Shown here: piece after piece, positions 49,149-61,160 of the stretch
Numbering within the stretch: the stretch's first letter is position 1
Layout: the number at the start of each line of letters is the position of its first letter
Assembly: GCF_002878395.1 (NCBI RefSeq)
Contig: NC_061114.1
Span: forward strand, 144,123,167 to 144,187,166
Reading direction: 5' to 3'
Length of the DNA: 64,000 nt
Source: Capsicum annuum
Lineage: Eukaryota > Streptophyta > Magnoliopsida > Solanales > Solanaceae
Notes under the pieces: model-generated
Databases searched by the model: none
Told to the model about the DNA's origin: nothing
The model's input: only the letters and a program-made list of their open reading frames with translations
Made by a program: the position numbers and the translations under genes

Positions 49149-50339
49149 CAGCAAAAGAGTGAAATCAAACAAATTCTTTAGAAACCAACTCAGAATCATA
49201 ACATGATATGAGTTATAGAAGTGAACAACTCTAAAAATGTCCTATATCCTCCCAAAGATAAGAAACAAATGTCATTACTTTGATCCATAAACAATATCGG
49301 TGAACCTAGGATAACAATTGGTCATAACTCGATTTATGAGTCATGAAGGTACCTACTTTATCCTACTAGTAGGTAAGCCAAACCGTAGCCCAAACCTAGA
49401 AGAAATGGTCTTTTTTTTTTTGTGGAAAATAGCCTAAAATCTAAATTAAAAGTTTAAGACTTACTATAAAAATAAGACAATACTAAAATATATATAAAGC
49501 ATCAACAACTATCCCACGACCTAGTAGTGTCGGTACAAGAGCTACTATAAAAGGAGCATAGGTATTGTGATAGTCAATTAAATATATATCAAAAAATAAA
49601 AGAGAAGACATAGGCGACTGAAACAAAAAGGGGAAAATCTAACTCTGGGAGCGCAACCTATCTCAAAAGTCAACTCAACACAATCATTATGTCATCAACG
49701 ACTCCTAGTATTTTGATCTACACCCAAAAGACATAGAAATGTAGTTTGAGTACCAAAAGCATGGGTACTCAGTAGGAATCATCGATTGATATTAATAAAT
49801 CATGATACAAATATGATAAAGATGCGATATAAATATGCTAAGTCAAGGTATAAAGGAAAACATGGAAATAAGCTCTAACACTGTAAATAAATTACCTAAA
49901 CAGACATAATATGATAGAAGGAATAATTGATACTACAAGTCTAGCCCTTATAATCAAATAGGTGTAGAAAAATAAATACCCTAATGCAGGCCTCTATAAG
50001 CCCGGAGGGTGCAATTAAAGAAAAGTAAATATTTGAAGATACATAAATTTATGGAATATCAAGCTATAAAAAGAATCCATCTGTACTATTTCATAATATA
50101 TATAAATTTTTATTATCGGACTCGAACCGAAAATTAATAGCATTATCATTAGTTGCTTGACTTGAACCAAAACTCATGTAATTAATATCAATATCACTCG
50201 GTGAATTTGAACCAGAACTCAATATCAATAAAACCACAAGGTTTTTCCCAAAATTAGCACCAACTCCCAAATACAAACTAACATAAATATCATATTTCTA
50301 AACTCCTTAAAGTCAAAAATAAACCTTTTAAAAATTATA
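49149..50339. other. Unassigned region upstream of family G gag
   Basis: AT-rich and without protein motifs. It probably contains the 5' leader and perhaps the LTR of family G, because it is upstream of the gag start on that strand, but no TG...CA border or PBS could be found. A run of T lies at about 49412-49421. Confidence 0.4.
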
Positions 50340-50992
50340 TGTAATGACCCTCTAGTTCATTTTCTATATTTCCACTTGTTTTCACTTTTAGAGCACTCCT
50401 ATAGCTGGCCCAAGTCATTTATGATTTGCCTAAATTGACAATTCTATTACTGGGCAGTTCGTTTGGCCTTTAGTACCAATTCTCTATTTTGAAGCCTTCA
50501 CTAGTTCAAATTGCTATCAGGTGGTAACATTTATGAAACAACCTTGTATGCCAATTCTGACAATTTCAACTACTACCGAACATCAATTTTAGGTTTGGGA
50601 GACCTTTGGTCGGGGTCCAAGGCACTCAGACTAATTTAGAGCCTTTGGCCAGAAATTAAGAGAAATGAAAAATGGGTGTGGGACCTACATTTAATCGAAA
50701 TACCTCAGATGGAAATTTTAACAATGCCATTGAATCTAATGAATCAAATTTGATAGGGTAGCATAGTCCATTCGTATATATAAAATTTAAAATAAATCCT
50801 GAGGTGATGGAGAAAACTTGGAATTCTTTAAGACTCAGCTAGTGTTTTTGCATTGCTTAAGCGAGGCCTTTGATTGCTTAAGAGATCTGTCAAACCCCAA
50901 CAAGTATTTCTTAAGCGACAATGTGTGTCGCTTAAGAGAATGGATTAGAAGGATGAATGTATCGTGTATGAGATGCTATTGTCTCATACACA
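50340..50992 (+). repeat. Truncated LTR of another family
   Basis: It starts tgtaatgaccctctag, a common gypsy LTR start. Four cttaag words (50855-50864, 50876-50884, 50910-50919, 50929-50938), several extended as gcttaagcga, form its dyad-rich region. It is cut at the right by the W2 LTR. Confidence 0.6.
50964..50991. repeat. Perfect inverted repeat at W2 border
   Basis: gtgtatgaga and tctcatacac form a 10 bp stem with an 8 bp loop, ending two bases left of the W2 LTR. Confidence 0.8.
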
Positions 50993-51884
50993 AGATAACT
51001 CTCAAACTTACTCTCAAATTAGGTTTAAGGCAGTTGTTGTCAATATATTTACCCAACTAAGAGTCCGAGTTGAATCCACGAGGAGTGAAAAAGTAGAGTT
51101 AAAAACTTTCATATGCTAGTAGTTATCTATGTGTTACCCCATAGTACGGAATTAAACAACATAAGAAATTAAATAGGGGATTTGGTTTGAATAATGTTAA
51201 ACAGAACAGTAACTGAACACTATTATGAACTTGAAAGATCGCAGAATGTTACCAAATAGAGGGGAGCCTTTGGGTTATGCAATCCTGGGTGGGTGTTATG
51301 TATGGGTTGAAACATACATACAAATTAGTATTTAATTATCCATGGAAATCCAAATGAATATAATCTACAAGATTTAAAATCAATCAAAAATCAAAAATAT
51401 CTCTTTGAAATAGACATAAAAATTATTTTACATAATAATGATGCATTTTTCTCTCTGAACTTAAAAACAAGATTGTGTAATTATAAAGTATTGAGCCTTT
51501 TCTATTTTGATATTGAGATCTATGAATTCAAAAGTTCTCCCTCTAAATTTTCTTGATGTATTGCAATCTCATTCTTCTATCGTGGTTGTGACTTCACGAT
51601 CACAAGACATCAGTTTGTAATGGCGGTAATTCTGTCTACTTGGATCTATCGTGATCATAGTATTTAAGGGTCATATTTGAGGCATGTCCTCAACCTTTGT
51701 CCATTTGTTTATCATTTTGTTCCCTTTATCTTTGCCTTTTGTCCTTTTTCACCAGATTTCCCCAAAAGATCACAAACACTGGAAATTAGTTCATTTTATA
51801 CAGAATTAGTCTCTTATATTAAATTAACTCACCATAGTGTGCAATAAATTAGATACAAATGAGTGTAAAATTTGCCACTCATCA
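50993..51884 (-). repeat. W2 3' LTR (892 bp)
   Basis: It starts agataactctcaaac (first T changed) and ends ccactcatca. It aligns with W1 30748-31655. The words ctatcgtggttgtgac and ctatcgtgatcatag are present near 51577-51660. Confidence 0.82.
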
Positions 51885-53706
51885 ACACCGCCAACTTAAA
51901 GAGTTTGTTTATCTTCAGGAAATACTATTTCATACTCAATGAGACTATCCAACTTTTAATATCACACTTTTCAACCACATAGGAACCATGATTTGAACTT
52001 GATAAGTACTAACAATTAGTCAACCAGCATGAGAATTTCTAACTTTACAACCCCTTCAAATTCAATCAAATTTTCAAGATTGCAAAGAAATTTCAAGAAT
52101 AATCAAGCAACAACAACCAATTCTCTAGAAGTGACTCTCCATCAATAGAAAATTAAATATGCTCCTTCACCTTATATTAGAAAGATGTCAACTTCACCAA
52201 TCTTTCATAGTCAACATACCTCCATACAAAATAATGTCAAAAAATACCAAATTTTCAATATACAACAATGGAAGAATGTGTAAGCATTCACACTTTAAAA
52301 AAAATTCTAATTATACAAAATCATCACACCATACTCTTGCCCTTATTTTTGACCGCTACTAACTCAAAAACACTTAATTAGAGATCCCAAAGGACTTATT
52401 CAAGATTTTAATGTCCGATCAGGGACGGGTAAGATAAGAATTTGGGGTAAAGGTGAATAAGCCCTCCTTGAACTCCACGTAAAACTAATTAGATCACGAT
52501 TTGATCATTGGCCACTCCAGTCATTTCTAAATCTCACATGTCTTTTTAACTTTAGATCACCCATCATTTGAAACATTCTCTTTCATTTATTTCCTTATTG
52601 CAATCACATGATTTTTCTTTCTTTTGTTGCTTCCTTTCCTTTTTCATCATTAATTTTATTTATTCTCTTATTTATAATACCATGGAATAAGATTACCTCT
52701 TTTAAGATCCACCACCCCCAACATAGGCTTTTAGACTCACGTTGGAACTTCTAAGATCAAGGAGGGTAGGATTTCAAAGAGGCTTAAATTTATAATGGTT
52801 AGAGGCTTGTAACACGATTTCCAAAGAAAGGTCAATTGTCTCAAAAAGGGTGACTAGGTATACCATTCTCGTGCAAGTAGGTTTTTTAGGCTATATTGGT
52901 TTTCAACAATCACAAAGATGACCAAATATCATTTATCAAACCATGCATAGTGAAGATTAGCTTTGAAAAACCAACGTGGTAAATTCTATATGACACATGT
53001 AAGGACAAGAATCATTCTAATCATTCTTACCACACATGGCATGAACATTATTCTAGAAAAAATGATGGAATTTCCTACTTAAGAAAAAAAGAAACATTTA
53101 TCACATTAAAACAAATTAAAGAATTTGGAGTCACAAAAAGAATAAAAGTTTCATTACAAAACCAATCAATTCCATGCCCTTGATTTTTGCAAAAATTTGT
53201 TGACGGAGGATGATGATCATTTTGTTCTTCACCACGCAAGATTAACTTTTGGTAGAACCAAGAAAGTGACTGTGACACATTTGGTTAATACTTATGGATA
53301 CTCATTCTTCAGCATAGATACCATAACAATTTGAATTCATGATTTCATGGGTACTTAGAGTTCCCCTACATTTATTACTCCAAAGCCTCAATACGAAGAT
53401 TTTCCTAAAAGAACATTGTCACTCAATCTATCATAGGAAAAGGCTCATCCTACTTTAGTATAAAAAAGAACATTAAAAAGCTTGAAAAATAAAATGACTA
53501 ATCAACAAAATCACAACAAAACTTTGGTGCTAAGGATGCCTAAAGTACAAGCAAAATAATAAAATTATCAAAATAATACAAATATCCTAAATATCCTTAC
53601 CAAATAAAAACCAATTCATCCACATACTACAAAGAAAATAATAAACAAGAATCAAATTTTACAACTATTACAGACCAAATATGAAACAAATATGGAAACA
53701 AGGGCA
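51885..53706 (-). other. W2 3' non-coding region, left of Y
   Basis: It opens with the PPT (minus aagttggcggtgt) and is collinear with 31656-33418 of W1. It has no protein motif. It ends with gggca (53702-53706), the left target duplication of element Y. Confidence 0.72.
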
Positions 53707-54533
53707 TGATCACCATAACTTACCCATATTTTAGCCAAGTTTTGAGAACAAAGTGCCTAATTCTTATGTTTTTACTCTACTTTGATGTAAGTGAGCTAAC
53801 CTATGTGATTAGCATAATTTTTAGGTGCTAATGAGGTAGATAGAGATATTTTGGGATTATGGATTATGGAGGACAAATCAAATAAGAGGAAATGCAGCTG
53901 CTGGACTAAATGTGATGCATGGGAATTTTGTCTCAGTTTAATTTTCCATTTATTATAAGTTTGAGGACTTAGAAGAAATTATGAGAGAGAAGACTATTAA
54001 AAGTCTTATTGTTGAATTTTTAAGGATTATTCATTATTTTGTATTAGTTTTGAATAAAAAAGAAATCAAGAAGAGGTGTCTTAGCTGAGTGTGAGAGAGA
54101 GAAATGTTTTGCTCCTCTTTTTTCTTTATTTTGTGGACACCAAGATCATCTTTTAGACTGGGGTATGATGAACATTTTTATGGTGATTTTCATTTTATCA
54201 TGAGTAGCTAAACTTATTTGTTAGGGTTATGGAAACCTTGTAGTATACTATCTATTTTTATGGGTTTTTGAATTAATTATGTGTTGATGCACTTGTATCA
54301 TAATCTCTTAATTATGATTGAATTCTCATGATTGGAAACATAGGGAATGTGTCATTAAAACATACCTTGTTTGACAGAAAATTTAATGTTTGAAAAAGAG
54401 AGTAGTGACAAGAGAATAGGGTTTCCAATCCCTATTTTATACGTTAACGCCTTAATAGGATTAACAACTTGAAGATCTCACATGAGAATAGATAACACTT
54501 TTGATTTGAGAGAACTAGAGTGAAATAATATTG
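53707..54533 (+). repeat. Y 5' LTR, 3'-truncated
   Basis: It is collinear with 58762-59605 (caccataacttacccatatttt... through tttgagagaactagagtgaa). A few bases after the initial tgat are missing compared with the right LTR. After 54533 the two diverge completely. Confidence 0.85.
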
Positions 54534-55195
54534 TACATAGTGTCGGATTTTAAGTGTACTATTGTGTGTGGCGCTCAATTTCACTTGAATCTTGGTACGG
54601 GCATCATTTAGCATATAGTATAGGTTCATTGCTTCATGCCAGGCAAAATGAGGGCATGTATGCATCGCACAACTTCATGTGTGTGACCAAGAGTACACCG
54701 CATATCTCATTGCATATGCTCATTGGACCAACTATGCGATGCACAATGCGCCGCACACCTTGATGTGTGTGATAGCTTATGTGTCACACATTTTAACATA
54801 TGGGATATGATATGCATCGCAAACCTAGCTGCACATACCCACTGCCTTAAGTCTGCGATACCTTAGGTGACACATACCTTGATGTCTGTGATAGGTACTG
54901 CGTCACCCACTTCTCCAAATAGGCTCACTGTCCAAACTGTGCGACAACGTTTACGATGACACTTTGAGATGTGTGATAAGATGTTTATCGCATACTTTGT
55001 CTAAATAAGCCTAAAACCAGACTTTTAATTCGATTAACCCGACCAGGTATCCAACCTTTAAATAAAGGTCCATGCCCTAATTTCCTTACATTTCTTTCTT
55101 TCACCCTAAATTCTCCTTAGAAGCTTTAAAACTATCCTTTGTGCTTTATCATCTCAGTAACTCCACCTTCAAAACTTCAAACCCTCCATTGTTAA
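54534..55195 (+). promoter_or_regulatory. Word repeats, TATA-like box and leader before the Y ORF
   Basis: Four related dyad words, cgcac(a)acctt(g/c)atgtgtgtgata-like, lie at 54666-54686, 54752-54774, 54869-54893 and 54955-54978. A TATA-like tttaaata (55057-55064) follows. A possible leader ends at ttgttaag|gtaagtttc (55195/55196), which looks like a 5' splice site. This arrangement resembles a promoter with a leader intron. It is inferred from sequence only. Confidence 0.5.
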
Positions 55196-55941
55196 GGTAA
55201 GTTTCTCTCTTAATTCTTTGGTTTTCTAATTTTAATGGGATGTTGAATTGTTGTATGTGAAATTATTAGTGAAAAAAAAGCTATTTGATTATTGGTGAAA
55301 CTCAATCATAGTTTTGTTAAATTGATTCTAAAAATGTTGGGAAAATAGGAAATATCATCATAGAAGCCACCATTCTTGTGAATTATCACTTAACCTATGA
55401 ATATGATATTAGTGGGTTAATAGGAATCACGATGTATTATGAGTATTGACATGTTGAAGTTTGGAAGCACTTTTGTGTTGTATTTAGACCTTGTAGGTAT
55501 GAGTGAATTACTCATAACTACGATGGTAGTTGAATAACTATTGCTTTATGACTTAGTTTGTTGATCATAAAGTTGATGATAGTATCAGAATGTGATGATG
55601 TTTTAGTACTGCGATGTGTTGAATTATTATTAAATGAGTGAAGAATTTGGGTTAGGCTATATGAAAAGTGAGTTGTTATTCTCTATGTTATATGGGTTGT
55701 GATGATTCATAGAATAAGAGTGTGAATTGCAAAAGAAAAAAATAGCCATCGTATGTGTTGCAAATGAATTAAGAATGCTTGCTCACTACCATGTGTTTAT
55801 GTTGGTGAAGTCTAAGTACCCGACCACACTACTTAATTGATTTATGCTAACAAATTAAGTGTGGGGTGGTCATAATGCTGTAATTTCCTTAATTGTACTT
55901 ACTGATGTTATGTGTACCTAATATGAATTTATGATGCATCT
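55196..55941 (+). other. Possible leader intron of the Y ORF
   Basis: It begins gtaagtttctctc and could end at the acceptor-like gatgcatctag just before the ATG region (near 55935). It is T-rich and has no protein motif. It includes a ttaagtgtggggtggt tract (55854-55870) that looks like a PPT. Confidence 0.4.
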
Positions 55942-55950
55942 AGGTTATAT

Positions 55951-57130
55951 GGCTCCCAAAGGAAACCAGGGCACAGAAAAAGCATCCACAACCCAGAAAG
56001 GCCAGAAAAAGCATCTACATCCTCCTCTCTTTAAGTGCCTAGGTGCACTTTTGGTATCAAATAGGTATTATAGCAGGATGGTTAGGATTGGTACCGGAAC
56101 AACAAGGTGAATAGATATGTGTAAGTGGAGCTGATTCAGAAGGAGAGCTTGGCGAGGCACTATCCTCGTATTCTGGCTAGGATAATGGAACTGAAAATTG
56201 ATTTTATATTCCAAGACATAGATGAGCGCAATCTAGATTAGGCTCGAGAGTTTTATGCCAATCGGTCCCCAAAAATAGTGGGAACAAAGTAAAGATTCGA
56301 GGGCAAGTCTTTCAGCTGACAGCCGATTTTTTCAACTCTTTCTTGGGCACTACGAATGTAGATCCCTCAAAACTGAGGGATCTCTATAGCAAACCTCTGT
56401 ATAGATCCATCAGACATACTGTGTGTGGCTCAAGGTCTATGGCTAAGTGGATTTGTCACAAGGATAATGGTCATCACAATACCTTTCCATACGCTTTTCT
56501 AAACATAGAAGCTCTCATATGGCTAAGGATAGTGAACGCGAGCTGGATTCCTGGGAAGCAGTTCACCAAGGTCTCGCCTGAATAGGTATGCCTGGTATAT
56601 GCGTTGATGACTAATGTTCCTATCAATATTGGTGTAGTTATATGTGCTTCAATGCGCGAAGCAAGGTCGCACAAAAGGATACACTTATATTTTGGAAGCT
56701 TGCTGACTGCCATTATATAGAAAGACCGTATTGAGGATGAGCCAGCGGACCACAAGTTTCCCCAAAACCCAAAGAAGGCTGATGTTACGAAAGTGAAAGA
56801 TCCAGAAACCAGACAAGGCATTAATTTTACCACTGCTAAACGACACGCTCGAGATGAGAGTTCTTTTTGCAATTTTATGGCATGACAAGGTTTACTATAA
56901 TGAGTGTAGGTCATGTGCCTACTGATGCAGAGCTTCGACAGCTGGATTATGACTATCCGCTTAATGATCATGCTCGAACTATGTGTGGAGTGGGAATAAA
57001 TTTTGAGGAGCCATTGGATGATAACATACCAATAGATGAAGATCGCTGATTGGTAGACTCTGATATAGAGGATGACTCTAGTACTGAAGACTCTGATAAT
57101 GATTCTAATGCAGGGGGCATGACCCCAGAT
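55951..57130 (+). pseudogene. Putative plant transposon protein, broken (Y)
   Basis: The reading begins at 'MAPKGNQG' and is broken by frame changes and stops. The middle is clear: 'ADFFNSFLGTTNVDPSKL', 'SIRHTVCGSRSMAKWICH', 'NIEALIWLRIVNASWIPG', a stop, then 'CLVYALMTNVPINIGVVI'. These match the same family as W1/W2 but a different subgroup. The C-terminus is acidic ('DSDIEDDSSTEDSDND'). Cellular role is unknown. The longer open frame on the other strand (56474-56971) is a shadow. Confidence 0.82.
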
Positions 57131-58761
57131 GTGGTCGAAGAGTCCTTCTATCCAGGTTTCTCTTGTTTATGTATTTGTGCTAGGGACAGTATTCTCCTTT
57201 AAGTGTGGGGTGGTTGGCAAAAAGTTCTTCCTAAATGTTTAGTGTCTTGCCTTCTTTTTGATGCATTTATTTTATGTTGGGTAGGATAGTGAGTTTACTT
57301 CATTTCGGTGTGATTAGCTTGTTTTCTTTTAGTCATAATTAAGTAATTTTCTCAATGATGGATGGATGATGACCATCTTAAGAGATAATTAGTCATATGT
57401 TGCATGAGATTGTTCTTGTGGACCACATGGCATTATAACATGAGTGCGCAATGGGTCTTTACTTTTGAAACACCTAGGCTCTAGTTATGACTCTTGCTGT
57501 GATTGTTGGCTTTAGATGAATTTATTTCCTTGTTAGGTCGAGAATCTATAATGCTCCTAATTAAGTTAACCATATGCGATGAGTGTGTAAGACTATTGTA
57601 TATTACTTGTTGCTACTGATGCCAGAACTTAACTAGTGTGTGTGTAAAGCAAAATAAAGATTATGAGTTTCGTAGATGATTTAGTCATTTCTTTGGCAAA
57701 CATTGTTCATGCTTTTTTTACCTACCCTTGTACATTATCTTAGCTAGCCCCGTTGAGCCTTTAGCTTGTTGTTTGGTAGCCTCATATGTAGCCTAACCTA
57801 TTTTTTTTAATAGCCCATAATTTGATCCAAAAAAAAAATCCAAAGCTCTTTAATTTAAAATAAATGTGAGTTAGGAATGTGAAAGGTAAAATTTATGCTC
57901 CAAAGTCTCATTATTGGCATGTGAAATTGGTATGGTTGGGAGTAGTGAGAATTGTCGAAAAAGTCCAAATTTTAGCCTAGATGTGTTAAATGAGCCGGTT
58001 TTGGCCCTGGTCCTTCTTGGACATTATGAAACTCAACTAAAGAAAATAGTTTAAGTTGTGGGTGACTATCATAGGGGTGCATAACGTGAAATTAATGCAA
58101 TGTAAGAAGATCTGTATACTCCCATCATAGTGTATCAATTGAGTTTAATAAAATGGGTTGAAAATAAAAGATTAGGTAGAAGAAAGTGGGTAAATTGGCT
58201 GTTAGAAGTTGTTCTTAGTTGCATAATGCAGTGTATTAAAGAGCTTAGGAAAGATAGTTACTATTTCTGGCCACAATAGTCCTACCCATTCCTTTAGCCT
58301 GCACTACTACGTGTAAAAGACCTATTTGATCCTAATCTTAGCATTTTGATATTAGTGGAGCATTACACTAAGGGCAAGCATATGGTCATCAGTTGTAATT
58401 TGAGAATTCTTTGTGAGAGTGAGTGGAACTTAGTTTTTATACCCATATTATTAGAAATTGCAAAATTGTGAGTGATCACGGGTAATTTCCTTGTCGTGAG
58501 GGCACATGGTTGATGAATGTTGGGTAACTTTATGTGATTTCTTTGCCTAAATGGTATATATGAATTTTCCAACTTAATGAGTTTATTCTTGAGGGTAGGT
58601 TGTCTCTAGTAATGATCCATGAATCTACTTCTTGTTCATAATTTTTGTGTGAATCTATTTGAACATCTTGTTTTTCCTCTGTGAGTGTTAAGAATTGGGT
58701 AGGATTCGTAAGTAGATAAATTGTTTGAGGACGAACAAAGATTTAAGTATCTTGGGCGTAT
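57131..58761 (+). other. Y 3' non-coding region
   Basis: No protein motif. It contains a PPT-like tttaagtgtggggtggtt (57200-57217) right after the ORF. A degraded PPT (tttaagtatcttgggcgta, 58742-58760) lies next to the 3' LTR. Confidence 0.6.
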
Positions 58762-59963
58762 TTATACATCTAAGCACCATAACTTACCCATATTTTAGCC
58801 AAGTATTTAGAGCAAAGTGACTAATTCTTATGTTTTTACGCTACTTTGATGTAAGTGAGCTAACCTATGTGATTAGCATGATTTTCAGGTGCTAATGAGG
58901 TAGATAGAGACATTTTTGGACTATGGATTATGGAGAAAAAATCACACAAGAGAAAATGAAGCTTCTGGACCAAATGTGATGCATGGGAATTTTGTCTCGG
59001 TTTAATTTGCCATTTATAATAAGTTTGAGGACTTAGAATGAATTATGAGAGAGAAGACTATTAAAAGACTTGTTGATGAATGTTTAAGGATTATTCATTA
59101 TTCTGTATTATTTTTAGATAAAAAATGAATGAAGAAGAGGCGGCTTAGCTGAGGGAGAGAGAGAGAAATATTTTTATCCTCTTGCTTTCTTTATTTTGTG
59201 GTCACAAAGATCATCTTCTAGGCTGGGGTATGATGAGCATTTTTATGGTGATTTTTGTTTTGTAATGAGTAGCTAAACTTATTTGTTAGGGTTATGGAAA
59301 CCTTGTAGTATACTATCTATTTCTATGGGTTTTTGAATTCATTATGTGTTGATGCACTTGTATCATACTCTCTTAACTATGATTGAATTCTCGTGGTTGC
59401 AAACATAAGGAATGTGCCATCAAAACTTAACTTGTTCAAAAGAAAAGTTAATGTTTGTAAAAGAGAATAGTGACAAGAGAATAGGGTTTCCAATCCCTAT
59501 TTCATACATTAATGCCTTAATAGGATTAACAACTTCGAGATCTCGCATGAGCATAGATAACACTTTTGGTTTGAGAGAACTAGAGTGAATTAATCCTTGT
59601 TGATTGAGAAACACTCAGATTATGGATTTAAATATGTTTCTCTATTAGTGCATGCATGTATGAGTTCTAAATACCTATAGTTACAAAATATTGAAAACTA
59701 CGAGGTGGAAATAACCCTAACTTGTCTTTCTCAGTAATAAATATTACTACACATATCATTTCACTATTACACTGATAATATTACTCCGTACTTAAACCGA
59801 AACCCCCCTTTATTTTGGAACCTTTGATCAACAGTCTAATATCAATTGCAATAATTAGTGATTACAGTATTCCCTATGGGATTCGACACCCAACCCAGTT
59901 GGGTTCTATATTTTAAAGAGACCGCTTACATTTTCTAACGAGATTTGTAATTTAGGCGTATCA
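58762..59963 (+). repeat. Y 3' LTR (1202 bp)
   Basis: It starts ttatacatctaagcacc (originally tgatac, by symmetry with the end gtatca) and ends tttaggcgtatca. The tail 'gggattcgacacccaacc...agaccgcttac' is typical of Athila-group LTRs. Confidence 0.85.
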
Positions 59964-59968
59964 GGGCA

Positions 59969-61160
59969 CCCCTCAACTAAAAAGTTACAGTGTCCTCACT
60001 GAACATCATGAAAGCATAAAAGAGTTAAATGGGGCTCTCTAAAACTACATCATTGGCTTCCATCACTCTTTGCCTCCTTATCAAATGAGAGTTGTAATTT
60101 GGGCGTATCAGGGCTCCCCTCCTTATCAGACTCTGGATCCTTGTCCTTAGACCATCTAGCTTGTATCTAATCATCAACTTCAAGCCTCATAGAGGGAAGT
60201 CACTCCATTGGCTATAGGACTTTCCATAAGCCCTTTACCCCTTTCCATATCTGGGTGAAGAATTTATCTAGCCTCTTTTACCTTTTCTTTATTTTATCAT
60301 AAGACTCACACAACTTTTGGTGTGATTAGGCCGAGGATTTGTAGGCAGGATTCATCTTAGATATGGTGGCTCTTTGCACTTTTTGATCATCTAGAATCCC
60401 ATCATAGTTATTTTAAGAGATACAGGAGGAGTTATATGTTAAAGACTCACCTTGCCCTGCAGGTAATTTTGACACCAAGTACCAAATGATCCGTAACTTA
60501 CTTTACGGCTCCTTGAATGACCCTACTAAGGATGGCCTACAAGAATCAAGATCATCATCAACCGACTTACCCAAATATATCTCACTTTTAGCACTTTGAA
60601 GTTGTGCCTTCACTATCCATCTTCAATGGGTAAATCGGAGTCTTTGGGGATATCTAGTTTTCCCCCAAATATTCATTAACTTTGGCCCTCTTGCATAGTT
60701 CATCGATTAGAGATGGAAATATTAGCATGGGACCGCTTCGATTTTTATAATTCCTCAACACAACAATATCAAAGAGTCCAACATTCAAAGAAATATTTCC
60801 AAAATGTAAGCTACCTCCTAGGCCCGCATGACTAGATATTTTTCATGTTTGTGCTATGGGAGAAACAACTATAGATAATTGTCAACCAAATTTTGCTTTT
60901 AAAGTGAACTCATTGTAGGTGATCCCTATTATTTTAGAGGCCTATGGGAATTCTGTTCTCTTGCACAATTGCAAGGCTAATCAACTCCTTAGGGAACAAT
61001 CTTTGGCCTCAAACTCCCTCTATTCGACATCTAAAAACTCATATAGCTCATTGATCGACTCAAGTATGAAGTTGACAATATATCTCTAAATCTTTATGAC
61101 TAGGTTGGATATACTTACGGCTTTGAGGTTTGCATAAAACCCTTGCACCTATTTTTTATT
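59969..61160 (-). pseudogene. Putative plant transposon protein, broken (W2)
   Basis: It is the collinear counterpart of the W1 ORF at 33419-34600. More indels are present than in W1, so no single long frame survives, but the nucleotide match runs throughout. It lies immediately right of the Y insertion. Confidence 0.75.
60084..60117. repeat. 34-bp insertion that copies the Y/host junction
   Basis: The inserted piece contains ttgtaatttgggcgtatcag and continues with ggctcc, nearly the sequence of the Y end plus its target duplication at 59945-59972. It is bounded by direct repeats cctccttatca (60073-60083 and 60118-60128). W1 lacks it. Confidence 0.85.

Larger units (their letters stand above)
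53707..59963 (+). mobile_element. Element Y: ORF-bearing, pol-less LTR element
   Basis: It starts tgatcaccataac and ends aggcgtatca, with exact 5 bp duplications gggca (53702-53706 and 59964-59968). W1 has the uninterrupted site (33414-33418, ggaca). The 3' LTR is 58762-59963. The 5' LTR matches it only over its first 830 or so bases (to about 54533); the last 360 bases and the PBS are missing. The sole coding remnant is a plant-transposon-protein ORF in plus orientation. Confidence 0.9.

Noticed and set aside
56474..56971. 165-residue open frame on the minus strand, the longest in the window
   Set aside because: It is a shadow of the plant-transposon-protein ORF on the plus strand, which has the recognisable motifs.
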